A stretch of 64,000 nucleotides of DNA from JACPVF01 sp964502095 (GCA_964502095.1 CAZCUF010000009.1:62001-126000), one strand, 5' to 3'; positions 51,967 to 60,637 are shown, counted from the stretch's first letter. Program-made: numbers and translations. The notes: generated by a model from the letters alone, not told the origin.

Positions 51967-53433
51967 TTAGTGCCCACTGCCGGGCATGGGAGTCCCGTCA
52001 ATGATATCGGGAGCCGCCGGGCCGTCCACGATCAAGTAGCCGGCTAATCCGCGTTCTGCGCGCGAGAGGGAATGATCCACCAGAACGTATCGGCCGGGCG
52101 TTTGAAGCTGTACCTCAACGACGGTCGCGCTTCCCGGAGGAACCATCGTAGTCTGTACGTCGGTAAGAGGCGGAGAGGTGATCGACCCGAGGTTGTAGAC
52201 GCGGTCGAATACTTCGCCGATCAAATGGAAGGATGAGATGAAGTTGGGGCCGCCCACGCCGAAAAAGATCCGAATCGTTTCGCCGACGTTGGCTTTGAGC
52301 GGATGTTCGGTGGTCAGCGCGCCGACCGCGCCATTGAGCACGAAGTATTCGGGCTGTTCGTCCAGTAACTTATCGATATCCTGGCTGAGTTGGCCCTGTG
52401 TCCCGAACTTTTCGTGAGTGTACATTTCGCCTTGCATAACGTAAAATTCGCGGTCTACTTTGGGCAGGCCGCCCTCCGGCTCGACCAGAATCATTCCATA
52501 CATGCCATTGGCGATATGCTGGGCCACCATGGGAGTGGCGCAGTGATAGACGAACAATCCGGGGTGCAATGCTTTGAACGTGAAGGAAGTTTCCTGGCCG
52601 GGCGCGCTGTTGGTGAATACTGCGCCTCCACCCGGACCCGTAACTGCGTGAAAGTCAACCGAGTGACTCATGGAGCTATCGGGAGCGTTTTTCAAATGCA
52701 CTTCCACGGTGTCGCCAACGCGCACGCGGAAGAACGGGCCGGGCACTTTCCCGTTGAATGTCCAATAGCGGTAGGTTGTACCGGTATCCAATTGACCGAC
52801 GAGCTCGACCGCTTCGAGATCGATGCGAACTGTGGTGGGGCCGCGGTCACCGATTGGGCCGGGCAGGTCAGTTGGGTCGCGGACAATATCTGCGCCGGTG
52901 GTCGGTTCATTCGCCGCCGCTGGGGCTGAAGCGCCGTTGCTCATGTCCATGCCAGGCATCGAGTTCGCGTCCATGGTGGGGACGACAATACGTTGAGCCA
53001 AATTCGGCGCGCTCGAAACCGATCCTGAAACCTCGAAGTTGCCTTCCATCCCGGCCTGTCTGTGGCCCGGAATGGTGCAGAAATACTTGAAAGAGCCGGG
53101 CTTATCCACGGCAAAGGTCATGGTCACTGATTTCTTTTGCGCGGAAACATGATCGGAAACTGCGTTGAAATCGGGAAAAGAGATATCATGTTCCATCCCA
53201 TCGGAAGTGATGAGAGTGATATTGACCGTATCGCCGACGACCGCCTTCAAAGTTGGGTTGACCACGCCGTCAATACTGCCGCCCTGGCCAACGTATACCA
53301 ATTTGCCGTCTTTCATACCTGTGGTTAACGTATATGAAATGGACTGGGGTTTATCGCTTCCCGCGCTACTGCAGGCCGAAAGAGCCAAAGCCAGCAGAGC
53401 CACAATAGAGAATAACTTGTAGAGAGACTTCAT
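51967..53433 (-). CDS. nirK: Copper nitrite reductase fused to an N-terminal cupredoxin
   Basis: A 488-residue lipoprotein (lipobox LSAC, Cys 21). Residues about 30-135 form an extra cupredoxin with type-1 copper ligands in DGMEHDISF and FKYFCTIPGHRQAGMEG (His, Cys, His, Met). Residues about 185-480 are a CuNIR: SHSVDFHA (His ligands and catalytic Asp), FVYHCATPMVAQHIANGM (type-2 His, type-1 Cys, His and Met), SFHLIGEVFD and VDHSLSRA. All ligands are in place. It reduces nitrite to nitric oxide outside the membrane; the fused domain probably takes electrons from a partner. Follows the DUF1858 gene with a 4-base overlap. Confidence 0.9.
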   Translation of the reverse strand: MKSLYKLFSIVALLALALSACSSAGSDKPQSISYTLTTGMKDGKLVYVGQGGSIDGVVNPTLKAVVGDTVNITLITSDGMEHDISFPDFNAVSDHVSAQKKSVTMTFAVDKPGSFKYFCTIPGHRQAGMEGNFEVSGSVSSAPNLAQRIVVPTMDANSMPGMDMSNGASAPAAANEPTTGADIVRDPTDLPGPIGDRGPTTVRIDLEAVELVGQLDTGTTYRYWTFNGKVPGPFFRVRVGDTVEVHLKNAPDSSMSHSVDFHAVTGPGGGAVFTNSAPGQETSFTFKALHPGLFVYHCATPMVAQHIANGMYGMILVEPEGGLPKVDREFYVMQGEMYTHEKFGTQGQLSQDIDKLLDEQPEYFVLNGAVGALTTEHPLKANVGETIRIFFGVGGPNFISSFHLIGEVFDRVYNLGSITSPPLTDVQTTMVPPGSATVVEVQLQTPGRYVLVDHSLSRAERGLAGYLIVDGPAAPDIIDGTPMPGSGH

Positions 53434-53660
53434 TCCTGCTCCTGATTAAGAGTGATGGGTGGAGAGCCGGTTTGCAATTCCCCAAGGAATGATTCCAAGT
53501 GCAGGCCATAGGTTCGCGCTACATCCTCGACTGTGCAAAATCGATCGAAATAACATCCTACGCACGCGGTTCTGTTTTGGAAGAATACCCGAATGGCCTC
53601 GGGTTGTGCCGCCAGCACTTCCTTTACGGTCATTTGAGGGGAAATCGGACTTTTCTCCAT
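53430..53660 (-). CDS. DUF1858 domain protein
   Basis: A 76-residue protein of the DUF1858 type, small proteins often found beside hybrid-cluster or nitrogen-oxide enzymes. ISPQMTVKEVLAAQPEAI and RTACVGCYFDRFCTVEDVA hold a CxxC pair plus another Cys, the likely redox disulfide. ATG 53660 is chosen as it fits the family start; it lacks a Shine-Dalgarno, but the predicted transcript begins only about 6 bases before, so it may be nearly leaderless. The stop overlaps nirK. Confidence 0.75.
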   Translation of the reverse strand: MEKSPISPQMTVKEVLAAQPEAIRVFFQNRTACVGCYFDRFCTVEDVARTYGLHLESFLGELQTGSPPITLNQEQE

Positions 53661-53672
53661 TCGTATGACCAA

Positions 53673-53715
53673 AGGATAGCCGCTATCACCGTACAAGTCT
53701 TTGCGTCAGCGCAAA
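53673..53715 (-). promoter_or_regulatory. Crp/Fnr-type operator and -10 box before DUF1858-nirK
   Basis: A perfect dyad TTTGCG-N4-CGCAAA (53700-53715) matches the Crp/Fnr superfamily layout (also the FixK-like TTGC-N6-GCAA). A -10-like TATCCT lies at 53678-53673 on the minus strand. The dyad centre falls 41.5 bases before the inferred start at 53666, the usual class II activator position. Confidence 0.65.
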
Positions 53716-53746
53716 CAAAAAAGACGGGTTAACCGTCTTTTTTGTT
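53714..53746 (-). terminator. Terminator whose loop holds the stop codon of the Crp/Fnr gene
   Basis: A 14-bp stem (53714-53727 with 53733-53746, core AAAAAAGACGG/CCGTCTTTTTT) with a 5-base loop. The regulator's TAA lies in the loop region. A6/T6 ends make it usable in either direction. It separates the regulator from the nirK unit. Confidence 0.85.
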
Positions 53747-54433
53747 AAGTCCTTCGGCGATTTGCACAAGATCGTGCGGCCTCAATATGCGGATTTTTTC
53801 GCGTCCGGTCTCGACGACAGCCTGCCTCTCCCAATCGGAGAATACCCGGCTGACGGTAAACAACGTGGTGCCAGACATTTCCGCCAACTGCTGGCGCGTC
53901 AGGGTTAGTTCAACGATATGCTCCTGTATGCGTACGCCCGTGACCGATGCAAGGCGGAGCAGGGCGTGGGCGATGCGCTGTTCCACCTTTTCAGTGGCAA
54001 GCTCGCGGTAACGCGCCTGCATCTCCTGAATGTAACCGGTCATGACCTGCATCAGGCCAAAAGAAAGCTGGGGCCGCGTCTGCATCATCTCATGCAGAAA
54101 ATTGCTTTCGATGGCAAGCGCGGTGCTGAATTCGAGTGCCTGCGCGCTAGCCGGATATAAAGCTCGTTCGCGCACCGCGCCCAGCGCGCCGAACATCTGC
54201 CATTCGCCGACCGTCCGCAAATTGACCTGCTGTCCCGTCTTGCTGGCTTGCGTCAGTTTGGCGCGTCCCGACGTCAGAACATATGAGTAAATGGCCGGGT
54301 CGCCCTGAAAGAAGAAAAATTCGTCCTCTTCAACAGACCTTTCGATTCCATTTCGAGCCAGTAGTTTCAAATCTTCGTCGGGGGAATTTTCGAAAACAAG
54401 GACGCGGCGCAGGTCGAGTGGATTGATGGGCAT
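53729..54433 (-). CDS. Crp/Fnr family transcription regulator, cysteine-free
   Basis: A 234-residue regulator. Residues 15-120 are a cNMP-like sensor barrel (EEDEFFFFQGDPAIYSYVL); residues 150-225 are a winged helix-turn-helix (LTRQQLAEMSGTTLFTVSRV, then FSDWERQAVVE). There is no cysteine in the protein, so it cannot hold the Fe-S cluster of Fnr; in this it is like Dnr/NnrR regulators that sense nitric oxide through heme. It lies upstream of the DUF1858-nirK unit, whose promoter has a matching dyad. Divergent from csoR. The effector is inferred. Confidence 0.85.
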   Translation of the reverse strand: MPINPLDLRRVLVFENSPDEDLKLLARNGIERSVEEDEFFFFQGDPAIYSYVLTSGRAKLTQASKTGQQVNLRTVGEWQMFGALGAVRERALYPASAQALEFSTALAIESNFLHEMMQTRPQLSFGLMQVMTGYIQEMQARYRELATEKVEQRIAHALLRLASVTGVRIQEHIVELTLTRQQLAEMSGTTLFTVSRVFSDWERQAVVETGREKIRILRPHDLVQIAEGLNKKDG

Positions 54434-54499
54434 AATAAGGTAATTCTACCCTGAGAAGGAGGGTTTCTTCGGACCCGGGCGAATCTCGTTTGCCTGCCC

Positions 54500-54528
54500 T
54501 TGACACGTAAATTGGATGCGGGTATTAT
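54500..54528 (+). promoter_or_regulatory. csoR operon promoter
   Basis: Perfect TTGACA (54500-54505), 17-base spacer, TATTAT (54523-54528). Confidence 0.8.
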
Positions 54529-54533
54529 AGGCG

Positions 54534-54557
54534 TACCCATCCCCCCTGGGGGGGGTA
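54534..54557 (+). promoter_or_regulatory. CsoR-type operator
   Basis: A GC-rich palindrome-like site, TACCC-AT-CCCCCCT then GGGGGGGGTA, in the form of known CsoR operators (TACCC...GGGTA around a G/C run). It covers the likely transcription start region of the csoR promoter, suited to repression when copper is low. Confidence 0.7.
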
Positions 54558-54596
54558 GAAACCGAACAAGCCATTTGTTAGAACCTAGAGGCAATT

Positions 54597-54869
54597 ATGG
54601 AAAGTAATGAAAATGCACTCCGCCGTTTGAAAACCATCGAAGGACATTTGCGCGGCGTTGTCCGCATGGTGGAAGAGGGCGCGTACTGCGTTGATGTGAT
54701 TCGTCAGATTCAGGCGGTGGAAGCCGCGCTGAACAAAGTCAGTTCGCAGATTCTGGAGAATCATCTCAATTCCTGTGTCATTACCGCAATTCAGGGCAAT
54801 GATAAAAAAGAACGCGAACGCGTGTTGAAAGAGATCACCGAAGTGTTCGAGATGTCTACGAAAGTTTGA
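54597..54869 (+). CDS. csoR: CsoR-type copper-sensing repressor
   Basis: A 90-residue all-helical repressor of the CsoR/RcnR (DUF156) family. The copper ligands are C31 (YCVDVIRQ), H56 and C60 (ENHLNSCV), the Cys-His-Cys set of true Cu(I) sensors. It binds operator DNA without copper and lets go when Cu(I) binds. TAGAGGC precedes ATG 54597. It heads the copper operon and has a matching operator in its own promoter, so autoregulation is expected. Confidence 0.92.
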   Translation: MESNENALRRLKTIEGHLRGVVRMVEEGAYCVDVIRQIQAVEAALNKVSSQILENHLNSCVITAIQGNDKKERERVLKEITEVFEMSTKV

Positions 54870-54958
54870 TCATTTGGGAATTTGATGGCCGGATGGCGCC
54901 GCGTGCGAACGAAGCGCGCATCGTTGACCATATACTTAATCAGTTCAAGGAGAAAACC

Positions 54959-55177
54959 ATGACCACCGTTACCTATTCCGTCCCCGCCATGCACTGCGAC
55001 CACTGCACTCACACTATTGAAATGGAAGTGGGGGAGTTGCAGGGAGTACAGGCAGTCAAAGCGGATTTGACTACCAAGAAAGTTCAGATCACGTTCGACA
55101 CACCCGCCAGCGAGCAAAGCATCAAAGCGCTACTCTCGGAAATTGATTATCCTGCCGAGGGGTTGATCACCTTGTAA
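54959..55177 (+). CDS. copZ: Copper chaperone CopZ-like
   Basis: A 72-residue heavy-metal-associated (HMA) domain: MHCDHCTHTIEMEVGEL with the Cu(I)-binding CxxC at C13/C16. It carries copper to the ATPases downstream. ATG 54959 has AAGGAG before it; the longer reading is part of the spacer after csoR. Confidence 0.9.
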   Translation: MTTVTYSVPAMHCDHCTHTIEMEVGELQGVQAVKADLTTKKVQITFDTPASEQSIKALLSEIDYPAEGLITL

Positions 55178-55226
55178 GACAAAGCAAGTCTTCTTAACTG
55201 ATGTTGCGCAGTCTAGCCACAGAGAC

Positions 55227-55305
55227 GCGGAGTCGCAGAGAGAAATAAAAGGATTTTCCACCTGCCCCGAATGCAGGTGCGGGGTCGGCGTCTCTGTGAC
55301 TCCGC
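55227..55305. repeat. Palindromic repeat upstream of copB
   Basis: GCGGAGTCGCAGAGA (55227-55241) and TCTCTGTGACTCCGC (55291-55305) are inverted with one mismatch in 15. Inside lies a perfect hairpin, CACCTGC and GCAGGTG (55259-55265 with 55273-55279). A dispersed-repeat or MITE-like element fixed inside the operon is likely. Confidence 0.6.
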
Positions 55306-55327
55306 GACAAAAATGCGTAAGGACAAA

Positions 55328-57475
55328 ATGACAGACTCTCACGCCAAACACGAGCATCATGACCATTCCCAAATGGAACATGATGCTCATCCCAAGCCAA
55401 TAGCGGACGCACACGCCGACCACATGACGCATACTGCCGCGCCAGAATCTCAGCATGAGATGCATGCCACGCATGGAATGGGCAACATGGATGAACACGC
55501 AGGTCACGTAGACCACAGCGGACATGAAGACATGTTCCGCAGGCGATTCTGGGTTTCACTGTTGCTCAGTATTCCTGTTTTGCTGTATACGCCCATGCTC
55601 CAGATGTGGTTCGGGTTCAGGACGCCCGAATTCATGGGCAGTCAGTGGGTGGCGGCTCTGTTCGCCGTGATCGTTTTTATCTATGGCGGCGTGCCGTTTA
55701 TTCAAATGGCTGTCCCAGAGATTCGCAACCGCCAGCCTGGCATGATGCTGTTGATCTCGTTGGCGATCTCGGTCTCGTTTGTGTACAGCCTCGCCGCGTT
55801 GTTCTTCAACTTAGGCGAAGGCTTTTTCTGGGAACTGGTCACGCTCATTGACATCATGCTGTTAGGGCATTGGATCGAGATGCGTAGTGTCCGTCAGGCT
55901 TCGGGCGCATTGAACGCGTTGGCAAAATTGATGCCTGATACCGCTGAACACATCATGCCCGATGGCAGTGTTCACACCATGCCAGCCTCTTCGTTGAAGT
56001 TGAATGATCTCGTGCTTGTCCGCCCTGGGGCGAGTATCCCTGCCGATGGCGTGGTAGCAGACGGCGAGTCCGATGTGAACGAAGCGATGATCACGGGCGA
56101 GTCGCTTCCTGTGAAAAAAGTCGTCGGCGCAAAAGTGATCGCGGGCAGTATCAATCAAGATGGAAGTTTGCGAGTCCGCGTGTCAGCCATCGGTGAACAG
56201 ACCGCGCTGGCTGGAATCATGCGTTTGGTTCGTGACGCGCAACAGAGTAAATCAAATACGCAAATCTTAGCCGATAAAGCCGCGGGCTGGCTTTTCTATC
56301 TCGCTATCGGCGTTGCCGCGCTCACCGCTATTCTATGGACGATTGCCTTGGGCTTCGACCTGTTCACGTTGGAGCGAGTCGTCACTGTGTTGGTCATTGC
56401 GTGTCCGCACGCGCTGGGGCTGGCTGTCCCGCTGGTCGTGGCGATCAGCACCACGTCCGCGGCGCAGAACGGAATTTTAGTCCGTAACCGTTTGGCGCTC
56501 GAAGCCGCGCGTGAAATTGACGTGGTGATCTTCGATAAAACCGGCACGCTCACGAAAGGCGAGCAGGGCGTGGTTGCCCTCAAAACCAACGGCGTGGATG
56601 AAAACCACGCTCTCGCCCTCACCGCGGCTGTTGAGGCGGATTCGGAACACATCATCGCCCGCGCGATCCGTGACGCGGCGAAAGAGAAAAATTTGCATCT
56701 GCCAGTCGTCACTGATTTTGAAGCCATCAAAGGACGCGGCATCCGCGCAAAGCACAACGGGAAGGATTTGTGGGTGGGCGGTCCGCGTTTACTGGAGATG
56801 CTCAATGTTCAGCTCGATTCGGCAATTTCGGAATTCGCTTCTTCCTCAGGGACAAAGGGTCAGACCGTCGTCTACCTGATCAGAGACGGGAAGATTTTCG
56901 CCGCGCTCGCATTGGCAGACGTGATTCGCCCTGAGAGTTATGAAGCCATCAAAAAACTTAATGAGATGAATGTTCAAGTCGCCATGTTGACGGGTGACAG
57001 CAAAGATGTCGCCAAGGCCGTCGCCGATGAACTTGGAATCAAATTGTATTTTGCAGAAGTGCTTCCTGAGCATAAAGACGAAAAAGTGATCGAACTGCAA
57101 AAACAAGGTAAAAAAGTAGCCATGGTCGGCGATGGCGTCAACGATGCGCCCGCCCTCACCCGCGCCGACGTGGGCATTGCGATCGGCAGCGGCACCGATG
57201 TGGCTGTTGAATCCGCTGGGATCATCTTGGTGAAAAGTAATCCGCTGGATGTGGTCAAGATCTTCAAATTGAGCCGCGCCAGTTACAACAAAATGATCCA
57301 AAACCTGATCTGGGCTTCGGGCTACAACATTGTTGCTTTGCCGCTTGCCGCAGGCATCCTTGCCTCGGCTGGAATATTACTTTCACCAGCCGTAGGCGCG
57401 CTGTTGATGTCGGTGAGTACCATCGTCGTGGCGATCAATGCCCAGTTACTGCGGCGAGTGAAATTATCTGAATAA
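55328..57475 (+). CDS. copB: Copper-transporting P-type ATPase, CopB class
   Basis: A 715-residue P1B ATPase. The first 75 residues are His/Met-rich (HEHHDHSQMEHD, MTHTAAPESQHEMHATHGMG) instead of an HMA domain. The membrane metal site reads CPH (VIACPHALGLAVPL), the P1B-3 class that moves Cu(II) or Cu(I) outward; DKTGTLTKG holds the phosphorylated Asp and GDGVNDAPAL the hinge. AAGGACAAA lies before ATG 55328; upstream in-frame starts are in the palindromic repeat. Follows copZ after 150 bases. Confidence 0.9.
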   Translation: MTDSHAKHEHHDHSQMEHDAHPKPIADAHADHMTHTAAPESQHEMHATHGMGNMDEHAGHVDHSGHEDMFRRRFWVSLLLSIPVLLYTPMLQMWFGFRTPEFMGSQWVAALFAVIVFIYGGVPFIQMAVPEIRNRQPGMMLLISLAISVSFVYSLAALFFNLGEGFFWELVTLIDIMLLGHWIEMRSVRQASGALNALAKLMPDTAEHIMPDGSVHTMPASSLKLNDLVLVRPGASIPADGVVADGESDVNEAMITGESLPVKKVVGAKVIAGSINQDGSLRVRVSAIGEQTALAGIMRLVRDAQQSKSNTQILADKAAGWLFYLAIGVAALTAILWTIALGFDLFTLERVVTVLVIACPHALGLAVPLVVAISTTSAAQNGILVRNRLALEAAREIDVVIFDKTGTLTKGEQGVVALKTNGVDENHALALTAAVEADSEHIIARAIRDAAKEKNLHLPVVTDFEAIKGRGIRAKHNGKDLWVGGPRLLEMLNVQLDSAISEFASSSGTKGQTVVYLIRDGKIFAALALADVIRPESYEAIKKLNEMNVQVAMLTGDSKDVAKAVADELGIKLYFAEVLPEHKDEKVIELQKQGKKVAMVGDGVNDAPALTRADVGIAIGSGTDVAVESAGIILVKSNPLDVVKIFKLSRASYNKMIQNLIWASGYNIVALPLAAGILASAGILLSPAVGALLMSVSTIVVAINAQLLRRVKLSE

Positions 57476-57494
57476 AATATCTTAAGGAAAAAAC

Positions 57495-59978
57495 ATGTCT
57501 GACACGAAACAACTCACACTTCCCATCACGGGCATGTATTGCGCCAATTGCGTTTCGACCATCGAGCGCAATTTGAAGAAGGTTAACGGCGTGGAAAGCG
57601 CCGTGGCGAATCTCTCCTCGGAACGCGCCACTGTGCAGTTCGACCCGGCAGTTGCGAAATTAGGCGATATGGTCTCGCGGATTCAATGGGCGGGCTATAA
57701 CGTCGCGACGGGCGAGGCGGATTTGCTGATCAAGCGCCTTGCTGACGATAACGATGCGCGCCGGCTTGAAGTTGCTCTGCAAAACATCGAAGGTGTGATG
57801 GAGGCGTCCGTAAGCCTGACCACAGAACGCGCGCGCGTGAAATACGTTCCGACCGTTGTGAGTCAATCTGAGATAAGGGCGGCCGTTTCAAGGTCCGGTT
57901 TTGAAGCGGTGGAATTGGGCGGTCAAGCGGAGGATGTGGAGGCCAAAGCGCGCGAACACGAAACCAACGTTCAGCGCCGCCTACTTATCCTCGGCCTTGT
58001 ATTCACCATCCCGTTGTTCCTGCTATCGATGGCCCGCGACTTCAATATCTTGCCGCCGTTGTTCTACGCGATGGCGCCCATGCCCGGCATGATGGGCGAG
58101 ACCTGGCCGTGGTTCAATTGGCTTTTGCTCGCGCTGGCTACGCCGGTTCAGTTTGTGGTGGGCTGGCAATATTACGAAGGCGCGTTCAAAGCTCTGCGCA
58201 GTCGTTCGGCCAATATGGATGTATTGGTGGCGATGGGTTCATCGGTAGCGTATTTTTATTCACTGCTGGTGGTCTTCGGTTTGTTCAGTGGCGTAGTCTA
58301 TTTTGATACGGCCGCAGTCATCATCACCCTGATTCGGCTGGGAAAATTCCTGGAGGCCCGCGCCAAGGGACATACCTCCGAGGCGATCAAAAAGCTGATA
58401 AGTTTGCGCGCTAAAACAGCCCACGTCATCCGCGCCGACCTTGAAACTGAAGTGCCCGTGGACGAGGTGCGCGCCGGCGATGTAGTTCTCGTTAAACCCG
58501 GCGGGAAGATTCCAGTGGATGGCGTGGTGATCGAAGGCCGCAGTTCGGTGGACGAGTCGATGATTTCGGGCGAGTCCTTACCCGTTGAAAAGAAACCGGG
58601 CGATGCGGTCATCGGCGCGACGTTGAACAAAATGGGCCTGTTGAAATTCGAGGCGACGAAGGTCGGCAGGGAAACCGCACTGGCTCAAATCATCAAGCTG
58701 GTGGAAGATGCGCAGGGAAGCAAAGCGCCGATTCAAAAACTGGCAGATCAGGTTTCGGCGGTGTTTGTGCCGATCGTGATTCTGATCGCGGCGCTCACGT
58801 TCGCCGGCTGGTATTTCCTTGCAATCAATATCGGCGATTATCAATTCACGCGCGCTTTGTTGCACACGGTGGCTGTGTTGGTGATCGCCTGCCCGTGCGC
58901 GATGGGATTGGCTACGCCGACAGCTGTAATGGTCGGTAGCGGCAAAGGCGCGGAGCTTGGCATTCTGTTCCGTAACAGCGAGGCGTTGGAACGCGCCGGC
59001 AAGGTCGATGTGGTGGTGTTGGATAAAACCGGTACGATCACAAAAGGCCAGCCCGCAGTGACGGATATTGTTCCTGCCGACCGGTCTCATGTGACCAGTG
59101 AGAATCACGTTGCCTGCGCCGGTTGGAATGAGAAAGCTATTCTCTATCTGGCGGCTTCCGCAGAAAAAGGCAGTGAACATGGGCTGGGCGAAGCTATTGT
59201 CGCCGCCGCAACTGAGCAAAATATTCCGCTGGGCGAGGCCGCAGGGTTCAAAGCCCTGGCTGGCATGGGTATTTCAGCGAACGTGGACGGCCTGCGAATA
59301 TTGGTTGGCAACCTGCAATTGATGGAGATGGAAAACATTTCGGCGGGTCTCATCCGCGCGGATGTGGAGCGTTTGCAGGCGGGAGCAAAGACCCCGATGA
59401 TCGTTGCTATAGATAATGAAGTCGCGGGCGTAATTGCAGTGGCAGACACAGTGAAGGAAAATTCGAAGGAAGCGATTGACCGACTGCATCGCATGGGTTT
59501 GAAAGTTGCGATGATCACAGGCGATAATCAAAAGACGGCTGAAGCGATCGCAAAACAGGTTGGCGTGGACGAAGTGCTGGCCGAGATTCTGCCGGAAGGA
59601 AAATCTGCCGAGGTGAAGAAGTTGCAATTGCGCGGAAATGTGGTCGCGATGGTAGGCGACGGCGTGAACGATGCGCCCGCGCTGGCGCAGGCGGATGTGG
59701 GCATCGCAATCGGAACCGGCACCGATGTGGCGATGGCGGCCGCGCCCGTAACGTTGATCAGCGGCGATCTGCAGGGCGTGGCGCGCGGCATTTTGCTTTC
59801 CCGCAAGACGTTGGGCAAGATCAAACAAAACTTGTTCTGGGCTTTCTTCTATAACGTAATTCTGATCCCGGTGGCCGCGCTCAGCCAATTGGACCCTATG
59901 CTGGCCGCGGGCGCCATGGCGTTCAGCAGTGTCTTCGTGGTAACGAACAGCCTGCATTTACGCAACGCAAAAGTATAG
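57495..59978 (+). CDS. copA: Copper-transporting P-type ATPase, CopA class
   Basis: An 827-residue P1B-1 ATPase for Cu(I) export. First HMA domain with CxxC (ITGMYCANCVSTIERN); a second HMA-like domain (residues about 75-145, RRLEVALQNIEGVMEASVSL) has lost the CxxC. CPC in VIACPCAMGLATPTAV is the membrane metal site; DKTGTITKG is phosphorylated and GDGVNDAPAL is the hinge. Starts 20 bases after copB with TTAAGGAAAAAAC. With CopB it gives two export routes of different class. Confidence 0.95.
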   Translation: MSDTKQLTLPITGMYCANCVSTIERNLKKVNGVESAVANLSSERATVQFDPAVAKLGDMVSRIQWAGYNVATGEADLLIKRLADDNDARRLEVALQNIEGVMEASVSLTTERARVKYVPTVVSQSEIRAAVSRSGFEAVELGGQAEDVEAKAREHETNVQRRLLILGLVFTIPLFLLSMARDFNILPPLFYAMAPMPGMMGETWPWFNWLLLALATPVQFVVGWQYYEGAFKALRSRSANMDVLVAMGSSVAYFYSLLVVFGLFSGVVYFDTAAVIITLIRLGKFLEARAKGHTSEAIKKLISLRAKTAHVIRADLETEVPVDEVRAGDVVLVKPGGKIPVDGVVIEGRSSVDESMISGESLPVEKKPGDAVIGATLNKMGLLKFEATKVGRETALAQIIKLVEDAQGSKAPIQKLADQVSAVFVPIVILIAALTFAGWYFLAINIGDYQFTRALLHTVAVLVIACPCAMGLATPTAVMVGSGKGAELGILFRNSEALERAGKVDVVVLDKTGTITKGQPAVTDIVPADRSHVTSENHVACAGWNEKAILYLAASAEKGSEHGLGEAIVAAATEQNIPLGEAAGFKALAGMGISANVDGLRILVGNLQLMEMENISAGLIRADVERLQAGAKTPMIVAIDNEVAGVIAVADTVKENSKEAIDRLHRMGLKVAMITGDNQKTAEAIAKQVGVDEVLAEILPEGKSAEVKKLQLRGNVVAMVGDGVNDAPALAQADVGIAIGTGTDVAMAAAPVTLISGDLQGVARGILLSRKTLGKIKQNLFWAFFYNVILIPVAALSQLDPMLAAGAMAFSSVFVVTNSLHLRNAKV

Positions 59979-59995
59979 GCGCCGCAGGTTGATCC

Positions 59996-60637
59996 ATGAC
60001 CGATCGGCGGTATATTCGGGCTTTGAATTTTCGCTGGCTGACGCCGTTCTTCGACCTGTTGGTTGAGGGGCCGCTGTCCGTTTTGAAAATTCGCAGAGAT
60101 CTGGTCGCGCAGGCCGGCGTCTTGAACGGGTTGAAGGTTTTGGATGTAGGTTGTGGAACCGGCACGCTGGCAGTGATGGTCAAGAAGGCGAATCCGAAAG
60201 CCGAGGTGGTCGGTCTGGATGGCGACCCGCAGATTTTACAGATCGCGCGCGCGAAGGCGGGAACGCATCAGTTGTCACTGCGCTTTGACCGGGGCATGTC
60301 GTTCGCGTTGCCGTATCCCGATGAATCGTTCGATGTGGTACTCTTCAGCTTTATGCTGCATCATCTCAGCCGCGAGGATAAACAGCGGACCGCGCATGAA
60401 GCGTACCGCGTTTTGCGCCCGAATGGAAGATTGATCGGCGCGGACTTGACGGAGGCGCGCAGTTTCGTTGGCAGGAGTATGCGGCCGTTTGTACGTCACA
60501 TCGAGCGCATGGAAGATAATGTATTCGGCTTTTTACCGGTAATGTTCGAAACAGCGGGCTTTAAAGATTATGCCGAGCCGCGCCGTTATCTGTTCGAGAC
60601 TATTTCGTTGTTTCAAGGTTCGAAGAACGCCCGGTAA
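59996..60637 (+). CDS. Class I SAM-dependent methyltransferase in the copper operon
   Basis: A 213-residue methyltransferase: SAM-binding VLDVGCGTGTLAVMV near residue 47, LDGDPQILQIARAKA, and FDVVLFSFMLHHLSREDK. It ends with a UbiE/Coq5-like tail (VMFETAGFKDY). Substrate unknown. It starts 18 bases after copA and is followed by a YHS gene before the operon terminator, so a link to metal tolerance or quinone chemistry is possible but unproven. Confidence 0.75.
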   Translation: MTDRRYIRALNFRWLTPFFDLLVEGPLSVLKIRRDLVAQAGVLNGLKVLDVGCGTGTLAVMVKKANPKAEVVGLDGDPQILQIARAKAGTHQLSLRFDRGMSFALPYPDESFDVVLFSFMLHHLSREDKQRTAHEAYRVLRPNGRLIGADLTEARSFVGRSMRPFVRHIERMEDNVFGFLPVMFETAGFKDYAEPRRYLFETISLFQGSKNAR

